Notes under the pieces: generated by a model
The model's database searches: none
The model's input: only the letters and a program-made list of their open reading frames with translations
Told to the model about the DNA's origin: nothing
In this document: positions 1-8,140 of the stretch, in pieces
How the letters are laid out: every line of letters starts with the position of its first letter
How positions within the stretch are numbered: the stretch's first letter is position 1
From: Lysobacterales bacterium
Lineage (GTDB): Bacteria; Pseudomonadota; Gammaproteobacteria; Xanthomonadales; Rhodanobacteraceae
Assembly (NCBI GenBank): GCA_021324945.1
Contig: JAJPID010000060.1
Span: 1-64,000, forward strand
Direction: 5' to 3'
Length of the DNA: 64,000 nt
Made by a program: the position numbers and the translations under genes

Positions 1-280
1 ACGCCTGGGCGGCGCGAGCCGACGGAAAGTGCAACAGAAAGATACCGCCGAACGATCTTCGGATGCGTGGCAAGGGTGAAATGGTGCGGCAAGAGCGCAC
101 CGCGAGTTGGGCAACCAACCGGCACGGCAAACCCCACCTGGAGCAAGACCGAATAGGGGAACATCGGCGCGGCCCGCGCCGTTCCCGGGTAGGTCGCTGG
201 AGCCGCGCAGCGATGCGCGGCCAAGAGGAATGACTGTCACGCCGCGAGGCGCACAGAACCCGGCTTACAAGCCGACTCCG
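1..280 (+). ncRNA. rnpB: RNase P RNA (class A), 5' end cut by window edge
   Basis: This is the catalytic RNA of RNase P, which removes the 5' leader of precursor tRNAs. The conserved bacterial class A core is readable: GAAAGTGCAACAGAAAGATA at 25-44, the segment with GGCAACCAACCGGCACGGCA near 112-131, GAGCAAGACCGAATAGGGG near 141-159, and the 3' core AGAGGAATGACTGTCAC (224-240) followed by ACAGAACCCGGCTTAC. The 5' strand of helix P1 lies outside the window. The 3' end is set just before the terminator and is uncertain by several bases. rnpB directly upstream of mraZ is a familiar order in Xanthomonadales. Confidence 0.93.
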
Positions 281-309
281 CGGGCGCGCTGATGCGCGCC
301 CGTTTTTTT
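281..309 (+). terminator. rho-independent terminator of rnpB
   Basis: A perfect 9-bp stem, CGGGCGCGC (281-289) with GCGCGCCCG (294-302), closes a TGAT loop and is followed by seven T residues (303-309). It ends the rnpB transcript. Confidence 0.93.
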
Positions 310-618
310 AGTTTGTTGTGAGAACGTCCTTGTTCGCTGATCCAAGGTCGCAATTCGCGTCCGGCAGATCTCGGTCATAGGTTGGCAAACAAGGCAACCG
401 TCCATGTCCGCACGAGGGCGGCTTTGCCGCTGCTTCCATGAAGAGGTTCTCGGAAACCGAGATAAAGGTCTCTCCAAGTCGCCGCGACGGTCATCCTCTC
501 AGAGCTTGCTGCAAACCAGAAATCTTTAGCTTTCAATGGTCTTGCGTACGTAGCTCACAAGTGGCTTGAAACGACGCCACGATTTCGCCTTTCTCATTGA
601 TCCACAAGCAAAAATTCC
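310..618. other. gene-free stretch between rnpB and the dcw promoter
   Basis: About 310 bases with no convincing reading frame, tRNA or repeat on either strand. Composition is less GC-rich than the flanking genes. The only minus-strand frame (265-477) runs back through the rnpB terminator and is not credible. Confidence 0.6.
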
Positions 619-647
619 TTGACAGTCTCACCACCTGCGACTAAGGT
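619..647 (+). promoter_or_regulatory. sigma-70 type promoter of the dcw (mraZ) operon
   Basis: A consensus -35 TTGACA (619-624), a 17-bp spacer and a -10 TAAGGT (642-647) predict a start of transcription near 654, about 37 bases ahead of the mraZ ATG. It is the only strong promoter seen before the tightly overlapped division genes, so it likely drives the whole operon. Called by eye. Confidence 0.75.
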
Positions 648-680
648 GGGTTTAGGTGTGATTCTGTGGGAAAAAGTGGG
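646..680 (+). promoter_or_regulatory. MraZ operator: four TGGG-type repeats at 10-bp spacing
   Basis: TGGG occurs at 647-650, 667-670 and 677-680, with a degenerate copy TGTG at 657-660, so four units sit exactly 10 bp apart on one DNA face. MraZ is known to repress its own operon by binding TGGG direct repeats of this kind. The first repeat shares its T with the -10 box, so binding should block the promoter. Confidence 0.78.
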
Positions 681-690
681 CGATTGTGCG

Positions 691-1137
691 ATGTTTCAGG
701 GCGAAACCGCGATCACCGTGGACGACAAGGGCCGGCTGGCAATTCCTTCCGCCTGCCGCGAACCGATCGCGCGCGCCTGCAACAACCATCTGGTGATTAC
801 CTATAACCCGTTCGAAATCGGCTGCCTCTGGATTTTTCCGCAGCCCGAATGGGAGCAGGTGCGCGACCGGGTAATCGTCTTGCCGAGCGTCAAACAGGTG
901 CATCGCAATCTGCAGTTGAAACTGGTCGGCGCGGCCACGCACGTCGAACTCGACTCCGCCGCGCGCGTGCTGCTGCCGGCCAGTCACCGCAGCCGGGCGG
1001 GCATCGAGAAGAAGGCGGTGCTGCTCGGCATGGGCAACAAGTTCGAGCTCTGGAGCGAGCAGGCGCACCTCGAGAAGATCCAGCAGACGATCGGCGAAGC
1101 CGATATCAGCGAAGAGATGGCGGGATTGCGGTTGTGA
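691..1137 (+). CDS. mraZ: transcriptional regulator MraZ
   Basis: A 148-residue DNA-binding regulator of the dcw operon, built of two AbrB-like swapped-hairpin MraZ domains that oligomerise into a ring. The first carries the signature DDKGR at residues 11-15; the second has DSAAR at 88-92, where the family usually has DxxGR, so the glycine is replaced by alanine. The ATG at 691 is chosen because the protein then begins MFQGE, matching the family; a TTG at 619 in the same frame is inside the -35 box. No strong ribosome site is visible. It is the first gene of the operon, and the TGGG array upstream predicts autorepression. Confidence 0.95.
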   Translation: MFQGETAITVDDKGRLAIPSACREPIARACNNHLVITYNPFEIGCLWIFPQPEWEQVRDRVIVLPSVKQVHRNLQLKLVGAATHVELDSAARVLLPASHRSRAGIEKKAVLLGMGNKFELWSEQAHLEKIQQTIGEADISEEMAGLRL

Positions 1138-1237
1138 TCCGTGCGCCACGCGAAAAGCGTCGCGCGCGGCGGTGTGGACAACGGAATGCGCGGCGCGGTT
1201 TCCGCGCATGGACAGCTTGATGGATGGAATGGGGGCA

Positions 1238-2173
1238 ATGGCGCAGTTTGCGGCGACGCACATCCCGGTGCTGCGCGACGAGGCGCTGGCCGGATTGGCG
1301 TTGCGCGCTGAGGGGCGTTATTTCGACGGCACCTTCGGCCGTGGCGGGCACGCGCGCGCGGTCCTTTCGCATTTGAACGCGCACGGACGCCTGCTATTGA
1401 TGGACCGCGATGCCGATGCCATTGCCGAAGCGCAACGCGCATTCGCGAACGATCCGCGCGTTGCGATCCGTCAGGGCAATTTCGCCGATTGCGGCGAATG
1501 GAGCGAAGTGCGCGATCTCGACGGCGCGCTGCTGGATCTCGGCGTGTCCTCGCCGCAACTGGACGATCCTCGGCGCGGTTTTTCCTTTCGGCACGATGCG
1601 CCGCTGGACATGGGCATGGATCCCAGCGCGGGTGAAAGTGCAGCGGATTTCTTGAATACCGCGGAAGAAGGCGAGATCGCGGACGTGCTGTGGCGTTGCG
1701 GCGAAGAACGCATGAGCCGCCGCATCGCGCGCGCGATCGTGAATGCGCGCGCGCAATCGCCGATCGCCAGCACGCGCGAACTGGCCGAATTGGTCGAGCG
1801 CGCGATCGGCCGCCGCGAGCGCAACAAGCATCCGGCCACGCGCACGTTCCAGGCGTTGCGCATCCACGTCAACGACGAACTCGATTCGCTTAAACGCGGC
1901 TTGCGCGCGCTCACCGCCGCCTTGAAACCCGGTGGACGGCTGGCGGTGATCAGTTTCCATTCGCTGGAAGACCGTATTGTCAAGAATTTCATCCGCGGCG
2001 AGGTGCCTGCAACGACCCGCCGCGGATTGCCGCTGCCGGAAGCAACCCAATCGCCGCTGCGCGCCGTGGGCCGCGCGCAATTTCCCTCCGAAAAGGAAAT
2101 CGCCGCCAATCCGCGCGCGCGTTCGGCAGTGCTGCGCATCGCGGAGAAAAATCCGATCGGAGCAGGGACATGA
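1238..2173 (+). CDS. rsmH: 16S rRNA (cytosine(1402)-N(4))-methyltransferase
   Basis: RsmH (MraW) methylates N4 of C1402 in 16S rRNA using S-adenosylmethionine and fine-tunes the ribosomal P site. The 311-residue product has the SAM-binding DGTFGRGGH at residues 30-38, LLDLGVSSPQLD near 98-109 and ISFHSLEDR near 238-246, all family hallmarks. The ATG at 1238 follows a G-rich ribosome site (1231-1235) and puts the conserved HIPVL at residue 8; in-frame ATGs at 1208, 1220 and 1229 are possible alternatives. The gene overlaps ftsL by four bases (ATGA), implying coupled translation. Confidence 0.95.
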   Translation: MAQFAATHIPVLRDEALAGLALRAEGRYFDGTFGRGGHARAVLSHLNAHGRLLLMDRDADAIAEAQRAFANDPRVAIRQGNFADCGEWSEVRDLDGALLDLGVSSPQLDDPRRGFSFRHDAPLDMGMDPSAGESAADFLNTAEEGEIADVLWRCGEERMSRRIARAIVNARAQSPIASTRELAELVERAIGRRERNKHPATRTFQALRIHVNDELDSLKRGLRALTAALKPGGRLAVISFHSLEDRIVKNFIRGEVPATTRRGLPLPEATQSPLRAVGRAQFPSEKEIAANPRARSAVLRIAEKNPIGAGT

Positions 2174-2442
2174 AGGTGATCGGCGCACTGGCCTTCGCGG
2201 TGTTGCTACTGGCGGTGATGGCCAGCGCGGTCGCCGTGGTGTGGGCGCGTCATCAAGGCCGTGTCGCCTTCGTGCAGTTGACGCAATTGCAGAACCAGCG
2301 CGACGACTTGAACGTCGAATATGGCCGGCTTGAACTGGAACAGGCGACTTGGGCCGCGCCCGGCCGCGTCGAACAGATTGCGCGTGGCCAGCTCGGCATG
2401 ATCGATCCGGCGCCGGATCAGGTGGAGCTCATTCGCCAATGA
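2170..2442 (+). CDS. ftsL: cell division protein FtsL
   Basis: A 90-residue bitopic inner-membrane protein of the FtsQLB complex, which signals to FtsWI at the septum. It has a short cytoplasmic start, one membrane segment (about residues 4-24), then a periplasmic helix with heptad leucines (about 30-60). Sequence identity alone is weak in this family; position between rsmH and ftsI with 4-nt overlaps on both sides decides the call. Confidence 0.9.
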   Translation: MKVIGALAFAVLLLAVMASAVAVVWARHQGRVAFVQLTQLQNQRDDLNVEYGRLELEQATWAAPGRVEQIARGQLGMIDPAPDQVELIRQ

Positions 2443-4220
2443 ATCCGCGCGCTCCCACACCGCCACCGATGTCCACGCGCCGATTGCCGGCGCCGAATCC
2501 GCGCAAGCGGTTGGTATTGGTGTTGTTCGTGCTGGGTTGCGTTTCCGTCGGCCTGATCGCGCGCGCGATCGATCTGCAGGTGATCCGCAAGCAGTTCTAT
2601 CAGGACCAGGGCGACGCGCGCTTCTTGCGCGAGGTGCCGATCCCGGTTTCGCGCGGCACCATATTCGACCGCAACGGTGTGCCGCTGGCGGTATCGACGC
2701 CGGTGGTGTCGATCTGGGCCAATCCTTCCGAGTTGCTGGATCATGCCGACCAACTTCCGGAACTGGCGAAAGCGCTGGATGTCGATGCGAGCGAGCTCGG
2801 CAAGCGCCTGAAGGAACACAGCGACCGCGAATTCGTCTACCTGCGCCGGCAGATGAGTCCGGAAGCGGCGGATGAGGTGCTGAAACTCGGCATCCCCGGC
2901 GTCAACAGTCAGCGCGAATACAAACGTTATTACCCTTCGGGCGCGGTGACCGCGCACGTGCTCGGCTTCACCAACATTGACGATCGCGGCCAGGAAGGAT
3001 TGGAACTCGCCTACGACTCGTGGCTCGCCGGCAAGCCCGGTTTGAAGCGCGTGATCCGCGACCGGCTCGGCCGCACGGTGGAAGATGTGGAACAGATCCG
3101 CGCGCCGGTGCCGGGTCACGATCTCACGCTCAGCATCGACAGCCGCCTGCAGTATCTCGCCTACACCGCGCTGATGCAGGCGATTACCAAGCACACCGCG
3201 ACTTCCGGTTCGATGGTGATCCTCGACATCGCGTCAGGGGAAATCCTGGCGATGGTAAACGTGCCCTCGTACAACCCCAACGCGATCGAGGGCAGCGAAG
3301 CCGCTGCGCGCCGCAATCGCGCGGTGACCGACGTGGTCGAACCCGGCTCGACCATGAAGACCTTCACCGTCGCGGCGGCGCTGGAATCGGGCAAATGGAC
3401 CCCGACCACGCCGATCGACACCACGCCCGGTTCGCTGACGCTCGGCGGTCACGTGTTCAAGGACACGCACAACCACGGTCTCATCGACGTCAGCCACATG
3501 ATCACCTATTCCAGCGACGTCGGCGCGATCAAGATTTCCCAGACGCTCTCGGCCGAACAGATGTGGGACATGCTGCACCGCTTTGGTTTCGGCCAGAGCA
3601 CCGGCAGCGGCTTTCCGGGCGAGTCGACGGGTTACTTGCCGGTACCGCGCAAGTGGGGCCTGCTCACCAAGGCCAACATCTCGTTCGGTTACGGTCTCAA
3701 TGTCACGCCGCTGCAACTGGCGCAAGCATACGCGGCGATGGCGAACGATGGCCGTATCCGCGAACCGACCTTCGTGAAAGGCGCCGACAACCCATTGAGC
3801 GACGTCCTCGATCCGCGCATCGCGCATCAAGTGATGCAGATGTTGCAGACCGTCGTGACGCCCATCGGCACCGCGCCCGATGCCGCGGTCAGCAATTACA
3901 CCGTCGCCGGCAAGACCGGTACGTCGCATATCGCCACCGGCGGTGGATACGCCGACAAGTATTTTTCGCTGTTCGCCGGAGTCATTCCGGCTGCCGCGCC
4001 GCGTCTGGTCGGCATCGTGATGATCAAGGATCCCGGCGGGCACGGCGGCGAGTATTACGGCGGTCTCGTCGCCGCGCCGGTGTTCAGTGAAGTGATGACC
4101 GGCGCGATGCGTCTGCTGGATGTGCCGCCCGACAACGTGCAGCGCTGGTATGCCGGCGGCCCGCAAACGCCGCCGCCCGCCACGCCCATCGGCACCATCG
4201 CGCGGAGCCGCGACCCATGA
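2439..4220 (+). CDS. ftsI: peptidoglycan D,D-transpeptidase FtsI (PBP3)
   Basis: Septal class B penicillin-binding protein that crosslinks new peptidoglycan with the glycosyltransferase FtsW. The 593-residue product has a single membrane anchor (about residues 24-44), a pedestal domain and a transpeptidase domain. Active-site motifs are STMK with nucleophile Ser304, KTGT at 492-495, and SSD at 358-360 where the usual second motif is SxN. The ATG at 2439 overlaps the ftsL stop (ATGA); the same frame extends upstream only through ftsL. It overlaps murE by four bases. The Asp at the SxN position is the one odd residue. Confidence 0.96.
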   Translation: MNPRAPTPPPMSTRRLPAPNPRKRLVLVLFVLGCVSVGLIARAIDLQVIRKQFYQDQGDARFLREVPIPVSRGTIFDRNGVPLAVSTPVVSIWANPSELLDHADQLPELAKALDVDASELGKRLKEHSDREFVYLRRQMSPEAADEVLKLGIPGVNSQREYKRYYPSGAVTAHVLGFTNIDDRGQEGLELAYDSWLAGKPGLKRVIRDRLGRTVEDVEQIRAPVPGHDLTLSIDSRLQYLAYTALMQAITKHTATSGSMVILDIASGEILAMVNVPSYNPNAIEGSEAAARRNRAVTDVVEPGSTMKTFTVAAALESGKWTPTTPIDTTPGSLTLGGHVFKDTHNHGLIDVSHMITYSSDVGAIKISQTLSAEQMWDMLHRFGFGQSTGSGFPGESTGYLPVPRKWGLLTKANISFGYGLNVTPLQLAQAYAAMANDGRIREPTFVKGADNPLSDVLDPRIAHQVMQMLQTVVTPIGTAPDAAVSNYTVAGKTGTSHIATGGGYADKYFSLFAGVIPAAAPRLVGIVMIKDPGGHGGEYYGGLVAAPVFSEVMTGAMRLLDVPPDNVQRWYAGGPQTPPPATPIGTIARSRDP

Positions 4221-4431
4221 GCGCGCGCGCGCTGAAAATGTCCGAACTGCTGCGCGGCATTGCCGATGTGTCGGGCGCGCGCGAGATCGTCGTGACGGGG
4301 TTGACGCAGGATTCGCGCGCGGTGAAAGCGGGCGATGTTTTCGTCGCGCTGCGGGGCGGACGCGCGCACGGAATCGAGTTCGCGCGACAGGCGGTGGAAC
4401 GTGGGGCGGGGGTGGTGTTGGCGGAAAAAGC

Positions 4432-4459
4432 GGGAGACGGGAGACGAGAGACGGGAGAC
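4432..4459 (+). repeat. four-unit GGGAGAC heptamer tract inside murE
   Basis: Units GGGAGAC, GGGAGAC, GAGAGAC, GGGAGAC follow without gaps. They encode a non-conserved loop around residues 72-81 of MurE, between the N-terminal and ATP-binding domains. A gain or loss of one 7-base unit would shift the frame. Confidence 0.85.
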
Positions 4460-4759
4460 GACGCGCGCGTCATCTGGATCGACCACCTGCGTTCCCTTCT
4501 CGGCGAAATCGCCGCGCGCTTTTTCGATCGTCCTTCGGAGCACCTGACCGTCATCGGAGTCACCGGCACCAACGGCAAGACGTCCACCGTCCAGTTGCTG
4601 GCGCAGGCGTTCACCCATCTGGGTCATCGCGCCGCCACCATCGGCACGCTGGGCGCGGGTTTGCACGGCGCGGTGCTTGGCGGCGAGCGCACCACGCCGG
4701 ACGTGATCAGCGTGCACGCGTTGCTGGCGGAATTCCGCGATGCCGGCGCGACGCACGTC

Positions 4760-4762
4760 TAG
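4760..4762 (+). other. in-frame amber codon in murE
   Basis: The context is acgcacgtc-TAG-atggaggtg. Relatives have Ala, Ser or Thr at this place, ahead of MEVSSH; a TCG serine codon would need only one C-to-A change to give TAG. Confidence 0.9.
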
Positions 4763-5697
4763 ATGGAGGTGTCGTCGCACGCGCTGGATCAGGGGCGCGT
4801 GGATGCGGTCGCATTCGATGTCGCGGTGTTCACCAATCTCACCCGCGATCATCTCGACTATCACGGCACGATGGAAGCCTACGGTGCGGCCAAGGCCAAG
4901 CTCTTCGCTTGGCCGAGCCTGCGTGCTGCCGTGATCAATATCGACGATGTCTTCGGGCGCGAACTGGCGGCACGTTTGCCGACGCACGTACAAGGCCTGC
5001 GCTACGCGATCGAAAACGGCGACGCCGAAATCCGCGCAACGGATGTGCGCACGCACGCCGACGGCATCGATTTTGTGTTGCGCACGCCGTATGGCGAAGG
5101 CGCGGTGCATTCGCACCTGCTCGGGACATTCAATGTTTCGAACCTGCTGGCGGTAGCCGGCGTGTTGAGCGCACTCGAAGTGCCGTTCGGCGCGCTGCGC
5201 GACGCGCTGGAAACGCTCGAACCCGTGACTGGTCGCATGAATCGCCTCGGCGGCGGCGACTGTCCGCTCGTGGTCGTGGATTACTCGCACACGCCCGATG
5301 CGCTGCAGCAGGCACTGCTCACATTGCGCGCGCATTGCCAAGGAAAATTGATCTGCGTGTTCGGCGCGGGCGGCGATCGCGACCAAGGCAAGCGTCCGCA
5401 GATGGGCGCGATCGCGGAAAAATATTCTGATCTCGCCATCGTCACCGACGACAACCCGCGCGGCGAAAACGGCGATGTGATCGCCGCGCAAATCCTCACC
5501 GGCTTCGCGCGACCGCAGCGCGCGATCGTGCAGCGCGACCGCGCGCGCGCGATCGAACTCGCCTTGAACGAAGCGAACGCCGGCGACGTGGTGCTGATCG
5601 CGGGCAAGGGCCACGAGGCCTATCAGGAGGTCGGTGGGGTCAGGCGACCGTTCGACGATCTCGCGGTTGCGCGCGGCGTGCTGGCGAGGACGCACGC

Positions 5698-7067
5698 ATG
5701 TTGAATCTGCGCCTCTCTGAAATCGCCTTGTGGACGCACGGGACACTGCACGGTGCCGACGCGCCCGCGCGCGGCATTTCCACCGATACGCGCAAGCTCA
5801 GCCCGGGCGAATTGTTCGTGGCGATCAAGGGTGAGCGCCACGACGGGCACGATCATCTCGCGCAAGCGGCGCAGTGCGGCGCGGTCGGAGCGCTGGTTTC
5901 GCGACGCGTCGATGCACCACTGTCGCAGGTGGTCGTCCCCGATACCGTGCTTGCGCTGGGTGATCTCGCAAGCGCGGTGCGTGCGCAGCGGCGCGCGCGC
6001 GTGGTGGGTATAACCGGCTCCAACGGCAAGACCACGGTGAAAACGCTGACCGCGTCGATCCTGCAGCATCACGGCCGCACGCATAGAACGCCGGCAATTT
6101 CAACAACGAGATCGGCCTGCCGCTGTCGCTGCTGGCGATGCCCGAAGATGCGCAATATGCGGTGATCGAGATGGGCGCAGGCAAGCCCGGCGACATCGCC
6201 TACCTCGCCGCCATCGCGCGGCCCGAGGTTGGCCTCGTCAACAACATCGCGCCCGCGCATCTTGAGCGCATGGGTTCGCTGGAAGGCGTGGCCGAAACCA
6301 AGGGCGCGCTCTATCAGGCGCTGCCGGCCGACGGCACGGCGGTGATCAACGCCGAGGATGCGTTCGCGGATTTCTTTGCCGGCCTCGCAGGCTCGAGGCG
6401 TGTGTTGCGGTTCGGGTTCGGCAGCGATGCCGATGTTCGCGCTGGTGCGATCGAGATGCGCGCCGACGGAAGCGCGTTCACCCTGATCGCGCCGAATGGT
6501 TCGCAACGCGTGGATCTGCCCTTGCCCGGCCGCCACAACGTCGCCAATGCGCTGGCGGCATCGGCACTCGCATTCGCGTTGGATGTGCCGTTGAAAGCGA
6601 TCGTCGACGGGCTGGAGAACGTCAACGCGGTCGGTGGACGTCTGCAACGCTGCACGGCAGGCGGCGGCTGGCACGTGATCGATGACAGCTACAACGCCAA
6701 TCCCGGTTCGGCCGCAGCGGCGATTGCAACGCTGGCGTTACAGCCTGGCGAGCGCTGGCTGGTGCTGGGTGACATGGCGGAACTCGGCGCGAACGCCGTC
6801 GCCCTGCACGCGCAGATCGGCGAGCAGGCGCGCGAGGCTGGCATCGAAAAACTTTTCGCGGTCGGCGCGTTGTCGCAACATGCGGCGCGCGCATTCGGCT
6901 CGAAAGCGCAGCACTTCAGCGATCAATCGCAATTGATCGCTGCGCTGCGTGCGCAGTTGCACGCGGGCGTCACCGTGCTGGTGAAGGGTTCGCGTTCCTC
7001 GGCGATGGAACGCGTAGTCGCGGGCCTGCTGGACGGCAACGGGGGAGGCGCGCGCCATGCTGCTTGA
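5698..7067 (+). pseudogene. murF: MurF UDP-MurNAc-pentapeptide ligase, broken by a one-base frameshift
   Basis: MurF adds D-Ala-D-Ala to the UDP-MurNAc tripeptide, the last cytoplasmic step of the precursor. The first frame (5698-6165) gives the N-terminal domain and the ATP loop ITGSNGKTT, then turns into unrelated arginine-rich sequence after about codon 128. From 6087 the +2-shifted frame supplies the missing conserved NAGNFNNEIGLPLS, followed by IEMGAGKPGD and the remaining two thirds to 7067. Restoring one base between about 6082 and 6087 rejoins them into a MurF of normal length. The start overlaps the murE end by 7 nt and the end overlaps mraY by 11 nt, so the locus is otherwise intact. 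Confidence 0.9.
6082..6087 (+). other. site of the murF frameshift
   Basis: At cgcacgCATAGAacgccggc the reading frame must change to keep the conserved NAGNFNNE. One base appears to be missing. In the downstream frame the codon just before AAC (6087) is TAG (6084-6086). Confidence 0.8.
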
Positions 7068-8139
7068 ACTCGCACTCGTGCTGGAACGCCACTACGGCGC
7101 ATTCCGTCTGTTCGAATACATCACCTTCCGCACGATCCTCGCGGCGCTGACCGCGCTCGGGGTATCGCTGTGGGCGGGGCCCGCACTGATCCGACGCCTT
7201 GCCGCGATCAAGGTGGGACAAGTAGTGCGCAGCGATGGTCCGCAATCGCATCTGTCCAAGGCGGGCACGCCGACGATGGGTGGCGCGCTGATCCTGGCGG
7301 CGATCGGTGTGTCGACTCTTTTGTGGGCCGATCTGCGCAACCGCTACGTGTGGACGGTGTTGATCGTAACGCTCGCCTTCGGTGCGATCGGTTTCTACGA
7401 CGATTACCGCAAGCTGGTGTTGCGCGACGCACGCGGGCTGCCGGCGCGCTGGAAATATCTGCTGCAATCGCTGATTGGTCTGGCCGCCGCGCTGGTCCTG
7501 TTCTACACCGCCGACGTGCCCGCCGCGACCGCACTGTACCTGCCACTGTTCAAGCAAGTGGCGCATCCGCTGGGCGTGGTCTTCGTTGTCATCGCGTATT
7601 TCTGGATCGTCGGTTTTTCCAACGCGGTGAATCTCACCGATGGCCTGGATGGCTTGGCGATCATGCCGACGGTGCTGGTCGCCGGCGCGCTCGGCGTGTT
7701 CGCGTACCTCTCCGGCAACGCCGTATTCTCCAATTATCTGGCGATTCCGGGCATCCCGGGCGCGGGCGAACTGGCGGTGTTCTGCGGTTCGTTAACCGGC
7801 GCTGGGTTGGGCTTCCTCTGGTTCAACACGTATCCCGCGCAGGTTTTCATGGGCGACATCGGCGCGCTCGCGGTGGGCGCTGCGCTCGGTTGCGTGGCCG
7901 TGATCGTGCGCCAGGAAATCATCCTGCTGGTGATGGGCGGTTTGTTCGTGATGGAAACCGCCTCGGTGATGCTGCAGGTCGCGAGTTTCAAATTGACCGG
8001 CAAGCGCATCTTCCGCATGGCGCCGATCCACCACCACTTCGAATTGAAAGGCTGGCCCGAGCCACGCGTGATCGTGCGCTTCTGGATCATCAGCGTGGTG
8101 CTGGTGCTGGTCGGCCTCGCGACGCTGAAAGTGAGATGA
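7057..8139 (+). CDS. mraY: phospho-N-acetylmuramoyl-pentapeptide-transferase
   Basis: MraY transfers phospho-MurNAc-pentapeptide to undecaprenyl phosphate, making lipid I at the inner membrane. The 360-residue protein has about ten membrane helices and the catalytic signatures FYDDYRK (about 114-120), [10 protein letters not shown] (about 192-201) and HHHFELKGW (about 325-333). The ATG at 7057 follows a strong GGGGGAGG site (7041-7048). It overlaps the end of murF and is one base from ftsW. Confidence 0.97.
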   Translation: MLLELALVLERHYGAFRLFEYITFRTILAALTALGVSLWAGPALIRRLAAIKVGQVVRSDGPQSHLSKAGTPTMGGALILAAIGVSTLLWADLRNRYVWTVLIVTLAFGAIGFYDDYRKLVLRDARGLPARWKYLLQSLIGLAAALVLFYTADVPAATALYLPLFKQVAHPLGVVFVVIAYFWIVGFSNAVNLTDGLDGLAIMPTVLVAGALGVFAYLSGNAVFSNYLAIPGIPGAGELAVFCGSLTGAGLGFLWFNTYPAQVFMGDIGALAVGAALGCVAVIVRQEIILLVMGGLFVMETASVMLQVASFKLTGKRIFRMAPIHHHFELKGWPEPRVIVRFWIISVVLVLVGLATLKVR

Positions 8140-8140
8140 G

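Larger units (their letters stand above)
4217..5704 (+). pseudogene. murE: MurE UDP-MurNAc-tripeptide synthetase, interrupted by an in-frame TAG
   Basis: MurE adds meso-diaminopimelate to UDP-MurNAc-L-Ala-D-Glu in the cytoplasm. Residues 1-181 (4217-4759) carry the N-terminal domain and the ATP loop GTNGKTS (117-123). A TAG at 4760-4762 then stops the frame exactly where the family has a small residue before MEVSSH. The next codon is ATG (4763), and the same frame continues to 5704 with [10 protein letters not shown], the ligase C-terminal domain and the DAP-selecting DNPR motif. With readthrough the length would be 495 codons, normal for MurE, so only one codon is wrong. MurE is normally essential, so this may be a sequencing or assembly error, an amber allele with suppression, or termination with re-initiation at 4763. 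A 28-base heptamer tract lies inside the first part. Confidence 0.9.

Noticed and set aside
4055..5746. A 563-codon minus-strand open frame over ftsI-murE
   Set aside because: It is an antisense shadow in GC-rich DNA; its His/Arg/Gln-rich product resembles no family, and the plus strand carries clear Mur ligase motifs.
4760..6086. Genome-wide amber recoding or pyrrolysine insertion to explain both Mur lesions
   Set aside because: The murF problem needs a frame change, not only readthrough, and other genes end normally; recoding alone cannot explain both.
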